Assembly: GCA_003568945.1 (NCBI GenBank)
Contig: BDIP01000014.1
Location: 18,071 to 45,631, forward strand
Length of the DNA stretch: 27,561 bases
Direction of reading: 5' to 3'
From: Kipferlia bialata
Taxonomy: Eukaryota > Fornicata
Both the position numbers and the translations under genes were made by a program. The stretch's first letter is position 1. Each line of letters opens with the position of its first letter. This document shows positions 1 through 10,871 of this stretch, in pieces. The notes under the pieces are model-generated. The model saw nothing but the letters and a program-made list of their open reading frames with translations, did not search any database and had not been told where the DNA came from.

Positions 1-10
1 CTCCCTCTCT

Positions 11-286
11 CTTACCCCAAGTCCTCTTTGCCTCCCTCTCCTGCATGCTGGGCAGGGTCAATCTCATGCTCTCAATGTATACATGTCTCTTCGTGTCACT
101 AACTCTCAGTCCTGTTTGCCTCCCCCTCCTGCATGCTGGACAGTGTCCTTCCCCACCTGGACACAGTGGCACAGACAAAGCCAGAGCCACAGGGGGAGAA
201 GGTATGTGGTATATGTATACGTTCGTATATAATGTGTGGCATACTCTAAGGATACCAAGCCAGACCAGCCACGGGGGGAGAAGGTA
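11..286 (+). repeat. Splice-junction echoes around gene A first visible exon
   Basis: The acceptor side of exon 110-201 (TGCATGCTGG block, 99-143) has an earlier, slightly diverged copy at 11-54 that also follows a CTTACCCC acceptor-like motif. The donor side (AGGGGGAGAAGGTATG, 176-207) has a later copy at 254-286 ending GGGGGAGAAGGTACG. Each copy keeps a usable splice dinucleotide. Confidence 0.7.
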
Positions 287-2785
287 CGAGTTGTGATCGC
301 ATTGGGGAAGTAGGTGTTCTGATGGATTATAGCTTTGGCCCCTGACATCTTGACTCAATCTCTCTCTCTCTCTCTCTCTCTCTATGTCTCTCTCTTCCCT
401 CTTGAATGTACCATATTCTCTCTGTCTGCGTCTGCGTTTCTCACTTGCAGAGCTGGGAGGGCAACAGGGTCCAGTTTCCAACAGGTGAGCCCAATTCCAC
501 TATATATACTGCATGTTCTTACTCCGCAGCAGGTGTGATATTGCACGATATGGTGTGGTCCTCTCTAACTGTTCTCGATGGTCTGTATTATTATATGTGT
601 GACTCGTTTGGTACTAACCCCAGGTGTCAGCATGCTAGGTGACACAGGGGCAGTACTGGCCACATTCACCACTCAGGAGTACCTGTTCGGGAGGTACATA
701 TATACTCTCTCTCCCAACCTACACCCCTAATCTCTCTCTCTCTCTCCTCCTACACCCTTTATTCTCAGGGTGTTCATGAAGGGTCCTGGTCTGCCCTGCA
801 TTGCCCTCATGACATTCACATACAACGCCCCAGAGTATGTGTGCCAGTGTGCAGTGGGTATGTGTACAGTACTCTTCTATAGATATATACATGTACATAT
901 ATATGCATTATACAATACATACCATGTATACATACAAGTGTGTGTTGATGTACATATATATGTATGCCCCGGAGTATGTGTGTCAGTGTGCAGTGGGTAT
1001 GTATATATTTGTACCATGTATATATGTGTATATGTATATAAATAAATATATATAGATATGCCCCAGAGTATGTGTGTCAGTGTGCTGTGGGTATGTGCAC
1101 TCTCTCTCTCCCTCTATATGTATCTGTCAATCTAATTATGAATGCGTCTTACTGTACAGGCGATGCCCCCTGCGCCCCCTCTGGGTGGCTGTCTCTCTCT
1201 CTCTCTCTCGGTCTATATATATATATATATCCAATCACACGTATGTAACCATAGGCGATGCCCCCTGCGCCCCTGCTGGGTGTACCATACCCGAGAGTGC
1301 CATCACACAGACAGAGGGAGGGGAGTGCGCATACGATATGGAGCAGGTAATTAACATACTCTCATGTATATATTATGTATAAGTGAGAGTACTCTCTACA
1401 ATAGCCTCCTCACCCTAGGTCCTGCCCGTGCTTGAGGGTCTCACACCTGCATACAGGACAGTGCTCTGCAGCCAGACAGAGGTATGTGTGTATGTGTGTA
1501 TACATGTATATATACCCCAGATGACCCCAGGGTCTCCTCCAGTCCATGGTCTCAGCTAATGTCTTTGACAACCACCCAGAGTGGCTGGATGGGTCTATGA
1601 TCAGAGCAGACATGGAGGGGTTACTGCCCACTGCCATTAGGTACCATCTCTCTAAGAACTTTATACACTCACCCGTGTTCTTATAGTACTGCTACCTTAC
1701 TCTATATCCTCACTTATAGGCTGAACAGACTGACCCCTGAGACCCTTGACTCCTCTCCCTTCTCGTGGAGGCAGGTGGGTTCTAACCAGTATACAGTAGT
1801 AGATATAGGGTGAACAATACGGTATGCTCTTTGTATATCCTATACTTCTCCTGGAGGCAGGTTCGTGTATGTCAGAGTATGTATATGTATATATATGTGT
1901 GTTTATATGTATATATATATATATCTTGCAGTGTACAGCAATACATATATATATATCACCCTCAGACATCTTCAACTTGACTGTGTGTTTTGAGGGAAAG
2001 AGAGAGAGAGAGAGAGAGACTGTATCTGACCCTCCAGGCCCATGAGGATGAGTCCATCTACACGATGCTGGTCGAGTCAGGGTACCCTCTGACCTACGAT
2101 GCATCCACATATGGCAGAGACTACACCCCGGCCATGAAGGTATGTCCCCGTCCACTCCAATACTATATATACTGTATATATACTATTAATACCATGTACT
2201 ATATATACTTGTTGCCATGAAGGTGTGACACTCAAAGCATAGGCTGAACACCACTTATGCTACCACTAACCCACTCCTGATGTCAGGCCATTTCCCTCGA
2301 GTTCCACCACTCCATTCATGTACTGTATATTATACAGCCAGTATGTGTATATACTATATAGTATGCTCTATATCTCTTGTCACTGACCCCCAGGCCATTT
2401 CCCTCGAGTTCCACCACTCCTACTATACAGTATATAGTCCCCCTCCAGATATATTCAATATTTGTATACACTATATAGTATACAGTATAGTACTTCTCCC
2501 TGACCCCCAGGCCATTTCCCTTGAGTTCCACCACTCCCTTGCCGCCATGCTGGGGTACACCCTGGTGGGGGAGTTCACACCAGGGGGGGAGTGCCCAGAG
2601 GTAGACTGTCCCGAGGTGGAGGAACTGGCTGAGGTATATGGGTATATGGGTATCTTCCAGTTACTATCACATAGTGTCTGTATATACTGTAAACCATTTA
2701 CCTCACCCTAGGCCGAGAGACACGCTGCCCCGTGTGATGTCAATGAGACGACAGGCAAGGGGTGGACAGCAGTCTGTGAGGTATG

Positions 2786-2817
<32 letters not shown>

Positions 2818-3011
2818 ATATGGAAGGGGTGGACAGCAGTCTGTGAGGTATGTATATGTATATGAATATAGACAGAGAGAGAGAATATGGAAGGGGTGGA
2901 CAGCAGTCTGTGGGGTATGTATATGAATATATATAGAGGGAGAGAGAGAGAATATGGAAGGGGTGGACAGCAGTGTGTGAGGTATGTATATGTATGTGAA
3001 TATGTATACAC

Positions 3012-3045
<34 letters not shown>

Positions 3046-3927
3046 CCATGTTGTATAGAGAGAGAGAGAGAGCGAAAGAGAGAGAGAGGGATTGGGGAGG
3101 GGTGGACAGCAGTCTGTGAGGTACATAAGATATTAGTGAAGGATATACCCTAATATATGAAGGTAGATCCGCACTGGTATCCTGCCCATGTATGTACATA
3201 TGGTGTGTATTTGTGTTTTCTATACTCCCTACCCCCAGGCCTGTCTAGAGTTCCAGCCTGTCTCCCTCGCCATCCTCCTCAAGGCCGGTGCCACCATACC
3301 AACAGGGCCGGTGGGCACAGGGGAGAAGGTATATATAGTAGTATAGGGTAGTGCATAGTGCATATATCGGTATGTTAATGTATTAGTGCAACTCACAGGC
3401 CCTGGGCACGGGGGAGAAGGTATTGTGTGTCATAGTACCGTAACCATGTGTAAGCCTTTTCAGCATATCCCACTACTGCCTCCCCCAGTCCTTCTTCCGG
3501 TCTGATCTTCTGTTCTAGATTGCCGCCATTCATTAATTAATGAATTATGTATAATTATGTATTGAGACAAGTGACAAGTGAATATTATATTGTTGCCTCA
3601 CCCCCAGTCCTTCTTCCCCTCTGACAATGAGGCCAAGGAGGAGAAGAACGTACTGGACCATCTCTTTGAGACAGCAGACGGCATGTACGAGAGGATAGGT
3701 ACGAGGGTGTATATACATGTATGTAGGTATGTGTGGTATTTGCAGTGACATAGAATGTGCACGAGGTAGCAGACGGGATGTACTACAGGATAGGTGTAGA
3801 TAAGTTACTATATACATGTATATACGTCCATATGTACAGGTACAGGTGTGCGTAGTAACTCTCTTGCGCCTTTTCAAGATAAGCTCGATGCTATGCTATA
3901 TGCTATACGCATGGCATGGTGCGATAT

Positions 3928-3959
<32 letters not shown>

Positions 3960-4899
3960 CTAATCCTCTAGGGAGAGGGGGCAACGCCCGTTGCGCCTAC
4001 CACGGGTTCCGGGCCATGCCTGCTAGACAGGAGGAGCCGGAGAAGACAGAGGAAGGCATGTCGATGTGTATATCTATCTGATGACTATTTGTGTTTCTAT
4101 AATGTATCTACATTTGTTTTGCATCTGACCGTAGAGCTAGCAGCAGAGCAGGCTGCTTTGGAAGAGAAGCAGCAGCTAGACTACGCCAACCTGTACCAAG
4201 CCACATCCAACATGGTGGAGACCATCCAGGTGGGTATATCCATTATATATATACCAAGTATGTGGTATATAAGCTACTATATTGTTCAGTATATAGTAAT
4301 GCATAGATATCAAGTATCAATATCAACTGTCATATTTACATCACTCGACATCGAACATGGTGGAGACTATCCAGGTGGGGGCGTATCTATATGTGGGTGT
4401 CATAATTACCATACTTACAACTGATATATATATCGCTCGACATCCGACATGGTGGAGACCATACAGGTATATATATCTATCTATATATATTCAATAATTC
4501 ATTGGTTTATGTGTGTGTATGCTCTGTGTATAGTATCGAGTGTCATATATATCGCTCAACATCCAACATGCTGGAGGACATTCAGGTGGCTGATGTCTCT
4601 CTCTGTTTCTCTCTCACACTTGTGTGTGTTGAGTTTCTAACATAATCCTCAGTGGCATTGATTCCTCACCCCCTAGGTAGCCTATCTCTCTCAGCTTGAG
4701 GCTGCTGGGGATGACACTGCTCCCCCTGTGCTGGAGCCACTCATGCCAGTGCCGGACTGGTATGCAGAGGTGGGGGGTAGTGACTACGTGACTCTTCATA
4801 TTCTCTGTGACTATCTCCTCCATGCATGTATTTTCCACTTACTCTCAGGCAGAGGCCGCCCTTCTCGAGGAGGCCGAGGGGGATATGGGCCTGGAGTGA
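110..4899 (+). CDS. Gene A: unknown protein, 3' part, 17 exons
   Basis: I do not recognise this family. Exons by frame-preserving splicing: 110-201, 451-484, 624-693, 769-857, 1255-1346, 1419-1481, 1531-1640, 1720-1774, 2038-2139, 2511-2633, 2712-2780, 3239-3328, 3608-3698, 3972-4055, 4135-4229, 4677-4769, 4849-4899. All 17 join in phase to give about 466 residues and a TGA stop; the 5' end lies off the window. Visible traits are a Cys-rich stretch (YVCQCAVGDAPCAPAGC), further scattered Cys, and an acidic Glu/Ala-rich, probably helical C-terminus (ELAAEQAALEEKQQ). No membrane segment is evident. The intron after 4055 starts with GC rather than GT. Most introns carry extra copies of the adjoining exon edge. 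The unbroken phase makes the model strong; the function is unknown. Confidence 0.78.
826..1290 (+). repeat. Donor and acceptor echoes in gene A (exons 4 and 5)
   Basis: The end of exon 769-857 plus its donor (CAGTGTGCAGTGGGTATG) occurs at 826-866, 964-1002 and 1058-1096, three copies with a few substitutions, separated by TA-rich DNA. In the same intron the start of exon 1255-1346 plus acceptor (GCGATGCCCCCTGCGCCCC) appears first at 1151-1190 and then at its real position, 1246-1290. The intron is therefore largely made of duplicated junctions. Confidence 0.8.
2277..2537 (+). repeat. Three-copy acceptor echo, gene A exon 10
   Basis: The block AG|GCCATTTCCCTCGAGTTC and a few more bases occurs at 2277-2313, 2382-2420 and 2500-2537. 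The last copy is the real exon start because only it continues in frame to the next donor. The first two are followed by TA-rich intron DNA. Spacing is about 110-120 bp. Confidence 0.85.
2753..3128 (+). repeat. Five-copy donor echo with (GA)n spacers, gene A exon 11
   Basis: The end of exon 2712-2780 with its donor (GTGGACAGCAGTCTGTGAGG) recurs at 2820-2856, 2889-2925, 2956-2992 and 3097-3128. Between copies lie (TA)n then (GA)n runs, so the unit is donor, TA run, GA run, exon end. The copies are almost identical, so this array is probably recent. Confidence 0.88.
3306..3800 (+). repeat. Paired echoes, gene A exons 12 and 13
   Basis: Three junctions are each doubled: the donor of exon 3239-3328 (GGGCACAGGGGAGAAGGTAT; copy at 3399-3425), the acceptor of exon 3608-3698 (CCCCCAGTCCTTCTTCC; copy at 3478-3512), and the donor of the same exon (GCAGACGGCATGTACGAGAG; copy at 3763-3800). 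Donor copies lie downstream and the acceptor copy upstream of the true site. Confidence 0.75.
4201..4590 (+). repeat. Four-copy donor echo, gene A exon 15
   Basis: The exon end ACATGGTGGAGACCATCCAG plus GT is at 4201-4236 and recurs at 4346-4381, 4438-4471 and 4556-4590 with increasing divergence. The intron between exons 4135-4229 and 4677-4769 consists almost wholly of these units. Confidence 0.85.
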
Positions 4900-5239
4900 G
4901 GTTTTTGCATCGCTTGCAGTTCGAGACATGGGTAATGCGCCCTTCACGTAGACCTCTCGTCCAATAGAGACACCAGAGTATCGTAGTCTGTTTGTCATAC
5001 TATATCTGCTGCTGTTCTCGGTGTCTTCTAACACTTTGTTCTTTTGGATATAGACATCTTGAGTATCATAGCTAACACTCTATTCAAAGAACGCGTGGAC
5101 AAGCAACCACTAACAACTCTACGTGCTACTGTCTCTCTACTGAGCACACACTGCCCACTCACTGACTGCACATAGATTGGCATGTTTCTACTCTCTCCCC
5201 ACTCAAAACAACCTGTATATCCTCCCAGTTACCCTGCCT
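4900..5239. other. Convergent intergenic region between genes A and B
   Basis: These 340 bp separate two tail-to-tail genes. No further exon could be placed. The region holds an extra copy of the last codons and stop of gene B (minus strand, 5138-5165). No conserved terminator or polyadenylation motif stood out. Confidence 0.5.
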
Positions 5240-6180
5240 CTACTGTGCACACACTGCCCACTCGTTGCCAGAGGGGTCGGAGAAGTGGAACCTATGGGGT
5301 GGAGGGTGAGGGAGAGAGAGGGGACAGTGAGTGGGGATGAGTGTCATAGTGCAGTAAGGAAATGTGTATATAGGAGTGCCCCACACCTCCTGCCGCCTGG
5401 GTATGTGAAGATGGGTCTGACCACCTTGCCACCTGGTGTCAGGGTCTATATCTAAGTATTACTCTCAATACGCACTGAGAGACATCACTACCCTCTCCCC
5501 CTCACCCACCTGCCTTCTTGACCGCATCCAGTGTCTCCTCAAGGCACTCCGAGTGTATCACACAGACACCTGCCCCAGTGGCCACCGTCGACACCTTGTC
5601 ACTCTGGTAGAAGCCTCCTAGGGGGTGGGATAGATAAGGACTAGTCTACGAGGCATGGAATACTTGTATAGGAATGACAGTATATCATATACTATGAGTA
5701 CTACCCACCCCCGCATCTCTTGCCCCTCCCCCCTGTGGTGCCTGGGTTGTGGAATGTGATGTAGTCTGGGGTGGTCTCCTCCTTGGTGAACTCCCACCCA
5801 AAGACCTGGGGTGAGAGAGACGATCGAGTGAACTATGTGTATATACCATAGACTATGAACCATGACCCAAACTCCCACCCGAAGACCTGGGGGTGAGATG
5901 GAAAGACAAAGAACCAATGATTGTAGAATGATTGTAGACTTAGCATTCTCACCTCAGGATACGAAGTGTGTGCTATGATATGTGTAGATACCATATATAC
6001 CCTATGTGTAGATACCCATATATACCCTACCTCTGTGAAGAATGTGCGTGTGGCCTCTAGGTCCCTAGCGGGGAACTCGATGTAGCATACCTAGGGTGAA
6101 GGAAGAGGTTAAAAACAAACAGTGGCAAAAGTGTATCCAAGACTTGAGAGTCCTACACGATAGCCTGTCCTACGACACAT
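5240..6180 (-). CDS. Gene B: VOC-superfamily (glyoxalase/bleomycin-resistance-like) protein
   Basis: Exons on the minus strand: 6180-6157 (tentative first exon), 6090-6031, 5805-5709, 5617-5510, 5432-5387, 5291-5240, all in phase, about 128 residues, stop TAG. The spliced product carries hallmarks of small VOC proteins: YIEFPARDLEATRTFFTEVF, then FGWEFTKEETTPDYITFHNP, GGFYQSD, a second half with LEETLDAVKKAGGKV, and the closing FHFSDPSGNEWAV. This is the paired beta-alpha-beta-beta-beta layout of a complete single VOC domain. VOC proteins bind a metal and act as isomerases, lyases, dioxygenases or drug-binding proteins; the substrate cannot be told here. The usual first metal-ligand position is not an obvious His or Gln. 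The family call is firm; the first exon (MCRRTGYR) rests only on phase. Confidence 0.88.
5796..5902 (-). repeat. Acceptor echo, gene B exon 3
   Basis: The start of exon 5805-5709 with its acceptor (minus strand CCCCAGGTCTTTGGGTGGGA) has a second, slightly diverged copy at 5869-5902. It lies upstream in the sense of transcription, as for acceptor echoes in plus-strand genes. Confidence 0.75.
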
Positions 6181-6424
6181 GGGCCCGACTATACATGATA
6201 TACTCAGTATCCGGGGCGCATACCATGTGGTGACTCATTGCTGCTCTCTTAAAGCGGTGCTTGGGGAAAGAGTCGGGAGATGGCCTCTCTGACCAATACA
6301 GTAGACACGTGTATTGAGATATCCTTGCGTCTCTGGCACATATTCTGAGTCCTGAGCATAACGCATCTCTCCCTATCACCCAGAAGGGTCAGCCAATTGT
6401 GTCACACTCTTGATACCTTACGCC
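6181..6424. promoter_or_regulatory. Divergent promoter region between genes B and C
   Basis: These 244 bp lie between the start codons of two diverging genes and must hold both promoters if the first exons are right. I see no repeated or palindromic element that I could name as a core promoter. Confidence 0.35.
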
Positions 6425-8206
6425 ATGGACCCTGCCTACATCGACTTCCTTGCCCAGTGGCACCCACCGTATACCATTGGCTATGAGGGGGAGATACCCG
6501 GTGCATCTGTCCCACCCTGTCTGACGCTGGACTCCAGGATGAGGGTGGACGGGGTGATAGCTAGAGAGGGGAAAGGGGACGACGTGCAGCAGGTATATGA
6601 TACACCGTATATGCGACTACGTATAGCTTCGTGTATGTAGTCCTTGTCGATCTCTCAATCTCTTGCCGCAAGAGATTCTCTTGCGGCACTCAGCCAACAT
6701 GTGATCCTTGACCAATCCTATACTGTGATACATGGTTCTCTGACCAATAGATGGTAGCTGCCTCTCCAACCTCAGTGTATATGGTTGTGGAGTCAAACAG
6801 TCGCTCCTGGAGGAGAAGGTGTGTTTTACCCTATAAATATAGCCGTTAGATGTGAACTAGTATCGTATCAGACACGATGATCATCTGGATAATCGCAGCC
6901 TCTTGTATTTGCTCAAATACCTCGGAATGACATTGTCTCTCTCTTAGAACCCACACACCTCACCCCCCAGGTACAGGCTTGTCCACCTGACGCTGTTAGA
7001 GGACGATGGTCCAGACATGGAGAGAGAGGACATTAAGTTCAAGTGTCTGATATCTGACGGTCCCTTTGGTGGTGTCGTAGAGGGTTGGGATAGTCGAAAG
7101 ATGCGAGGTATAGCAGAAGAGATCCCCCTACCCCGGTGGAGACCCAAGGATAGCTGGAACGCATGCCCCTGTATAGCAGTGTGGAACGGATACCTCATGT
7201 GCCTGTTTGATTACAAGGTGGGTCCTCTCTTACATCGCAGTATATCACCCCTTGCACCAATGGTGACGTTTGTGTTAGTCGTTCTCCCTAACTCTTAGCT
7301 CTACTTTACGTGTATGGACTTCATAGGCTGGGGGGTCCTTTCGCTACAGCCCTGGGGAACTGGAGAGGATAACGCTCACCTGGAGTTGTTTGTAGTGGAT
7401 GACTGTCTACTTGTCGTGCAGATAGGGGGAACAGGGAGGATATACGTCATTCAGGAGGGCGGTGACGTGTCTCAGACCCACTTCTCTCTGACAGATCCCG
7501 ATGCAACGCTTGAAGCAAGGCCCTGTGTGGGCGTGTGTGGTAACACCATGCACTATGTGTACAATAACGGCCACTGGGGCTTCACGCCTGCACAAGACGG
7601 CACCAGTAATGCCACAGACTTCTACCAAAAGCTAAGGGAGTCATGTTCTAGTAGGGGAGGGGGAAGTGTTTTGGAGATGGGAAGGTATCTGGTGCTCCCA
7701 AACTCTACCCTCGTTGATACGGTGTCTGGCGACTCCACAGAGTACGATGACTCTGGTTTGTTTGAACAGTGTGGTAGAGACGTCCCTTGCTTGTCCTCAC
7801 AGATGTGCTCGCTGACCGACAGGTATCATCTCTATGCCAATAGTGTCTAGTGTGTAGCCACAGTCCACATACAACTCGAGTACCGACTTGACCGGCTGTT
7901 GTGTTTTAACTCTTAAAGGTTACAGAGTATGATAGTGACCTTCCCCTTACACCGCAGCACCGCTCTCTTTGCCAAGAGTCTCTGTGCAGAGGACCTAGCT
8001 GGCCAGGATATTCCAAAGTAACTGTTGCACTCATATCGACACCATACTAAATATGACTTCCGATACTATATTACGGTATACTGACTCTGACCCCTAGGTG
8101 GGGACTCCACATTCTCAGGCTAGACAGGCCCAGACCACCAGACTTCTATGAGCACCTGCATGCCATCTTTAGGGCAGAGAGGCGTGCACAGGGCCTTAAC
8201 TATTAG
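6425..8206 (+). CDS. Gene C: unknown protein, possibly beta-propeller-like
   Basis: Exons 6425-6592, 6751-6818, 6971-7217, 7299-7822, 7958-8017, 8098-8206 join in phase to 391 residues ending in TAG. The start is the ATG in MDPAYIDFLAQWHPPYTIGY. I do not recognise the family. The middle has repeated short hydrophobic strands followed by polar turns (CIAVWNGYLMCLFDY, LELFVVDDCLLVVQIGG, CGNTMHYVYNNGHWGF, LEMGRYLVLPNSTLVDT), which would fit a divergent beta-propeller, but there is no clear kelch or WD signature. Introns are plain and short (about 80-160 bp), and none carries a splice-junction echo. It diverges from gene B and converges on gene D. Confidence 0.75.
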
Positions 8207-8480
8207 TGACTGGTGACACTGCAGAAACACCCCCACAACGTCAAAATAGATTCTAATGCGTATAGCGAATTGCTATTAGCGATGAATCTGATGAGACTGT
8301 AACTGAGTCACACATATATTCCACTTAGTGCTTGTCACAAGAACTCATGGAGTGTGGAGTATCTATCATCAACTGTCACTAACACATTCTCTATTGCTTG
8401 GGCGAGTATCTCGTACAAATGTCCACCTGACTACACTAACAAACTAGTGTACCGGACACGTCAAGTAACACCTCTCTCTC
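8207..8480. other. Convergent intergenic region between genes C and D
   Basis: These 274 bp lie between two stop codons facing each other. I found no exon, strong hairpin or repeat in them. Confidence 0.4.
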
Positions 8481-8858
8481 CTACCCCTCCCATATAAACC
8501 CTATGGCGTCGAGCCTGTCCACCCTGGACTTGTCCATCTTGCCCTTGGCCCTCTGTCTCCGTTGTGTCTTCACCCACCTACCTAGGGCCCCGTCCTTCTG
8601 CGCAGGCACAGTCCCAGGGTGCTGGGCCATGTAGTCTCGCAGCTGCTCTAGGTTGCCCTGCCACCTGGCAGCTAGCACATTCCAAACAAGCCCATCCACG
8701 GCACCCAACCTACGCACTCTACAGCTTCCCATTCCTAGTGTGTGCGTGAAAGCAGGGCAACTGCTCGGATGATCTTCTACCTATGCATATATGTATACAT
8801 ATACATATATAGATACCTCCTTGCGGTCCGCGGCAATCCCAATGGGACTCCCATCCAT
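8481..8858 (-). CDS. Gene D: small helicase-associated (HA) domain protein
   Basis: Two minus-strand exons, 8858-8817 and 8780-8481, joined in phase, encode 113 residues from an ATG in a good context (GGCCATGG) to TAG. The C-terminal 68 residues match the helicase-associated domain (Pfam PF03457): W near the start, LEQLRDYMAQHPGTVPAQ, then the conserved LGRWVKTQRRQRAKGKM and RVDRLDAIGFIW. Just before it, RVRRLGAVDGLVWN resembles the end of a preceding HA unit. HA domains are short helical, probably nucleic-acid-binding modules, often C-terminal to helicases and repeated in algal and protist proteins. No helicase core is present. Upstream, in a different frame, DMHVERLSVYVADHGKLP also looks HA-like, so the true start may lie further right. 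The domain call is good; the start is uncertain. Confidence 0.72.
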
Positions 8859-9276
8859 GGCCTTAGAGGGTGCTCTGACGAAGGCAATTTCCCGTGATCA
8901 GCCACATAGACGGAGAGACGCTCCACATGCATATCCCATGTATACACCCTGTCACTAAGAGTGACAGAATACACACCACCAAGAATCGAGATGTAGACTG
9001 AGAAAGTTGCCGAGGGACCCTTATTGATTGTCTACCACGCTTGACCACAACACTAACACACAGTCGAAAAGTAGTACATCAGATCACATTGTGACAAGAG
9101 GCCATGACGTATGTCTATTTATAGCAGAGGAAAGGGCCTCAGGGGAGGCACTGAAACTATACTAGGCAGTATCACACACGCACACACACACTCGGCGCCT
9201 GTGTGACGAATATACTCATGCCTATTGTACGGACCCAGTGAATACCCACACAAGCAGCCCACCAACACCATGCCGT
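8859..9276. other. Gap between genes D and E, with HA-like sequence in another frame
   Basis: Gene E ends at 9277 and gene D starts near 8858, both on the minus strand. Positions about 8870-9000 (minus) read VYTWDMHVERLSVYVADHGK in a frame that does not join gene D by any splice pair I could find. The rest holds a short (CA)n run near 9177-9190 and nothing else recognisable. Confidence 0.4.
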
Positions 9277-10553
9277 CTACTCCCTCACACCCTCAGCCTC
9301 TCTCCTTGCCCTCCGTGCCTCATACCGTGCCATGTACATCTCCTCCTGTCTGTCTGCCTCTGCATCGCTGATGGCCTTGGCAGCCTCGTCCTCACCCTGT
9401 GACATAAGCAGATAGTCCGCTATACAGTATAGTGAAGCGTGTACAGTGGTGTTGTTCCAGTACCATATATGTAGTACTGTACTTTGATACCTCAGACATG
9501 AGCAGGTAGTACTGCCTCAGCTGTGTGATGTGCCCTAGACATACATCCAGGGAGGGGTGCTGGATGACGCCACTGCCATACCCACACTCATCGGTGTAGA
9601 GGATGTCGCCGTCTGAGTGTAAGAGAGTTGGTAGGTCTGACACCTCAGACATAGTATCAGTATCACTACAATCGTGGCAAGGATACTCACCGAAGCCAGA
9701 TAAGAGGTATAGTACATGTCAAAGATATAGAGGAACACAACAGCCCAGCATACGCTATGGACAACCAGAGCATGAATGTACGATTCAGGTAACAGAGAGG
9801 CACAGAGATATAACACAGCTTTACCAAAGCTTACAGCTTTGGCGAGACCAGAGTATGTCTGTGGCACAATCAAAGAACCTCACTACCAGTGTGACTTCAT
9901 ATATATATACATATGTGTAGTTGGGTAGTTATGTACACACACCTGGGCCTAGTAGGGCTGTCTCAACCATCTTGGATCCAGGCCCCTTGCCCTCGCCCAT
10001 CTCCAACATAGGCACGTATGAGAGAGAGACACCCCTCCCCTCTGCCCCCTCAGGCAGGCACAGACTCATGCGCATGGAATAGCGATAGGGGTGCTTCACA
10101 GTAGCCACCCCCTCCAGGGCTGTGCAGACCTGAGGACGGGCCCTGCGGCAGGCACTAACAGCTAGGGTCTGGAGTGGGTATGTTGTGAGGATTGTAAGTG
10201 TACCCACTCTTACCTACAGTCATAGAGCTGGCGTTATATATGTGTCACACATATAATATGTGTTACACACATAATATGTGTGACACATAATATGTGTGAT
10301 GTGTGTGATGTGTGTGTAATCAGTCCCATACCTCCTGGGCCATGCTCTCCCGCGGGTCTGGGTTCAGCAGTCTCTCCAGCATCTCTGACCCAGCCTCACC
10401 CTCAGACTGAAGGTGCTCTGATAGTATAGCAGTCAGGGCATCCGCCATATCCCCAGTGTCCCCTCCACCCACTCCCGAGGTGGAGTCTCCGGCCAGATCA
10501 CTCACATGGTCTCTCAAAAACTGCCTCAGAGCCTCCCTCTTCGCCTCGTCCAT
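9277..10553 (-). CDS. Gene E: unknown acidic protein
   Basis: Minus-strand exons 10553-10332, 10168-9943, 9612-9491 and 9396-9277 join in phase to 229 residues, start MDEAKREALRQFLRDH, stop TAG. I do not recognise it. The N-terminus is acidic and Ser/Gly-rich with helical ends; the middle has paired strands (HPYRYSMRMSLCLPEGAEG, VSLSYVPMLEMGEGKGPG); exon 3 has GPDGDILYTDECGYGSGVIQ; the C-terminus is a charged helix (ADRQEEMYMARYEARRARRE). There is no signal peptide or membrane segment in this model. An alternative model would include a hydrophobic exon inside the 9613-9942 intron; I prefer to skip it because the acceptor TCTTACACTCAG at 9613 is canonical and gives an unbroken frame. Confidence 0.7.
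10233..10318. repeat. TGTGT/ACACA minisatellite in gene E intron 1
   Basis: Repeated, partly palindromic units of the type ATATGTGTNACACATA follow each other and then pass into TGTGTGATG repeats. The strand self-complementarity would allow hairpins near the donor of the first gene E intron (minus strand). Confidence 0.7.
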
Positions 10554-10871
10554 TCCAAGTGACTAGCAGTAGAGAGAGCGATGGAGACTGCTTTGTCTAC
10601 CGCACTTAAGGGTTCATCACTTTGAGGGTTTCACTCACTGTATGTACTGAGGCGTACTAAACAGCCCAAGACTCTCTCAGTATCACTCTCAACTGTCATT
10701 ATGGCACACATCTATTCAACGGCAACATGAATAGTTACCTTGAAGGAGATAACGCAAGCACCACTCAATACGCGGTCAACATAAGGTGTAACAATATGAT
10801 GCAGATCTGGCACAAACTGGCATACCCGCTGTGCTGACGGTCACCCATCTGTCTTTGGGTTACATTAGAAC
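10554..10871. promoter_or_regulatory. Divergent promoter region between genes E and F
   Basis: These 318 bp separate the start codons of two diverging genes. No named promoter element was recognised; base composition is mixed and there are no long simple repeats, unlike the introns. Confidence 0.35.

Noticed and set aside
2703-3199. Long minus-strand open frames full of SLSLSL and YIYIYI
   Set aside because: They are translations of (GA)n and (TA)n runs opposite gene A and have no protein-like composition.
5177-5455. Plus-strand open frame opposite the end of gene B
   Set aside because: The minus strand carries the conserved VOC C-terminus with consistent splice phases; the plus frame has no support.
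8863-9048. Minus-strand frame starting MVKRGRQSIRVPRQL as the first exon of gene D
   Set aside because: It does not share a frame with the HA-like segment or with gene D, and no splice pair links it convincingly.
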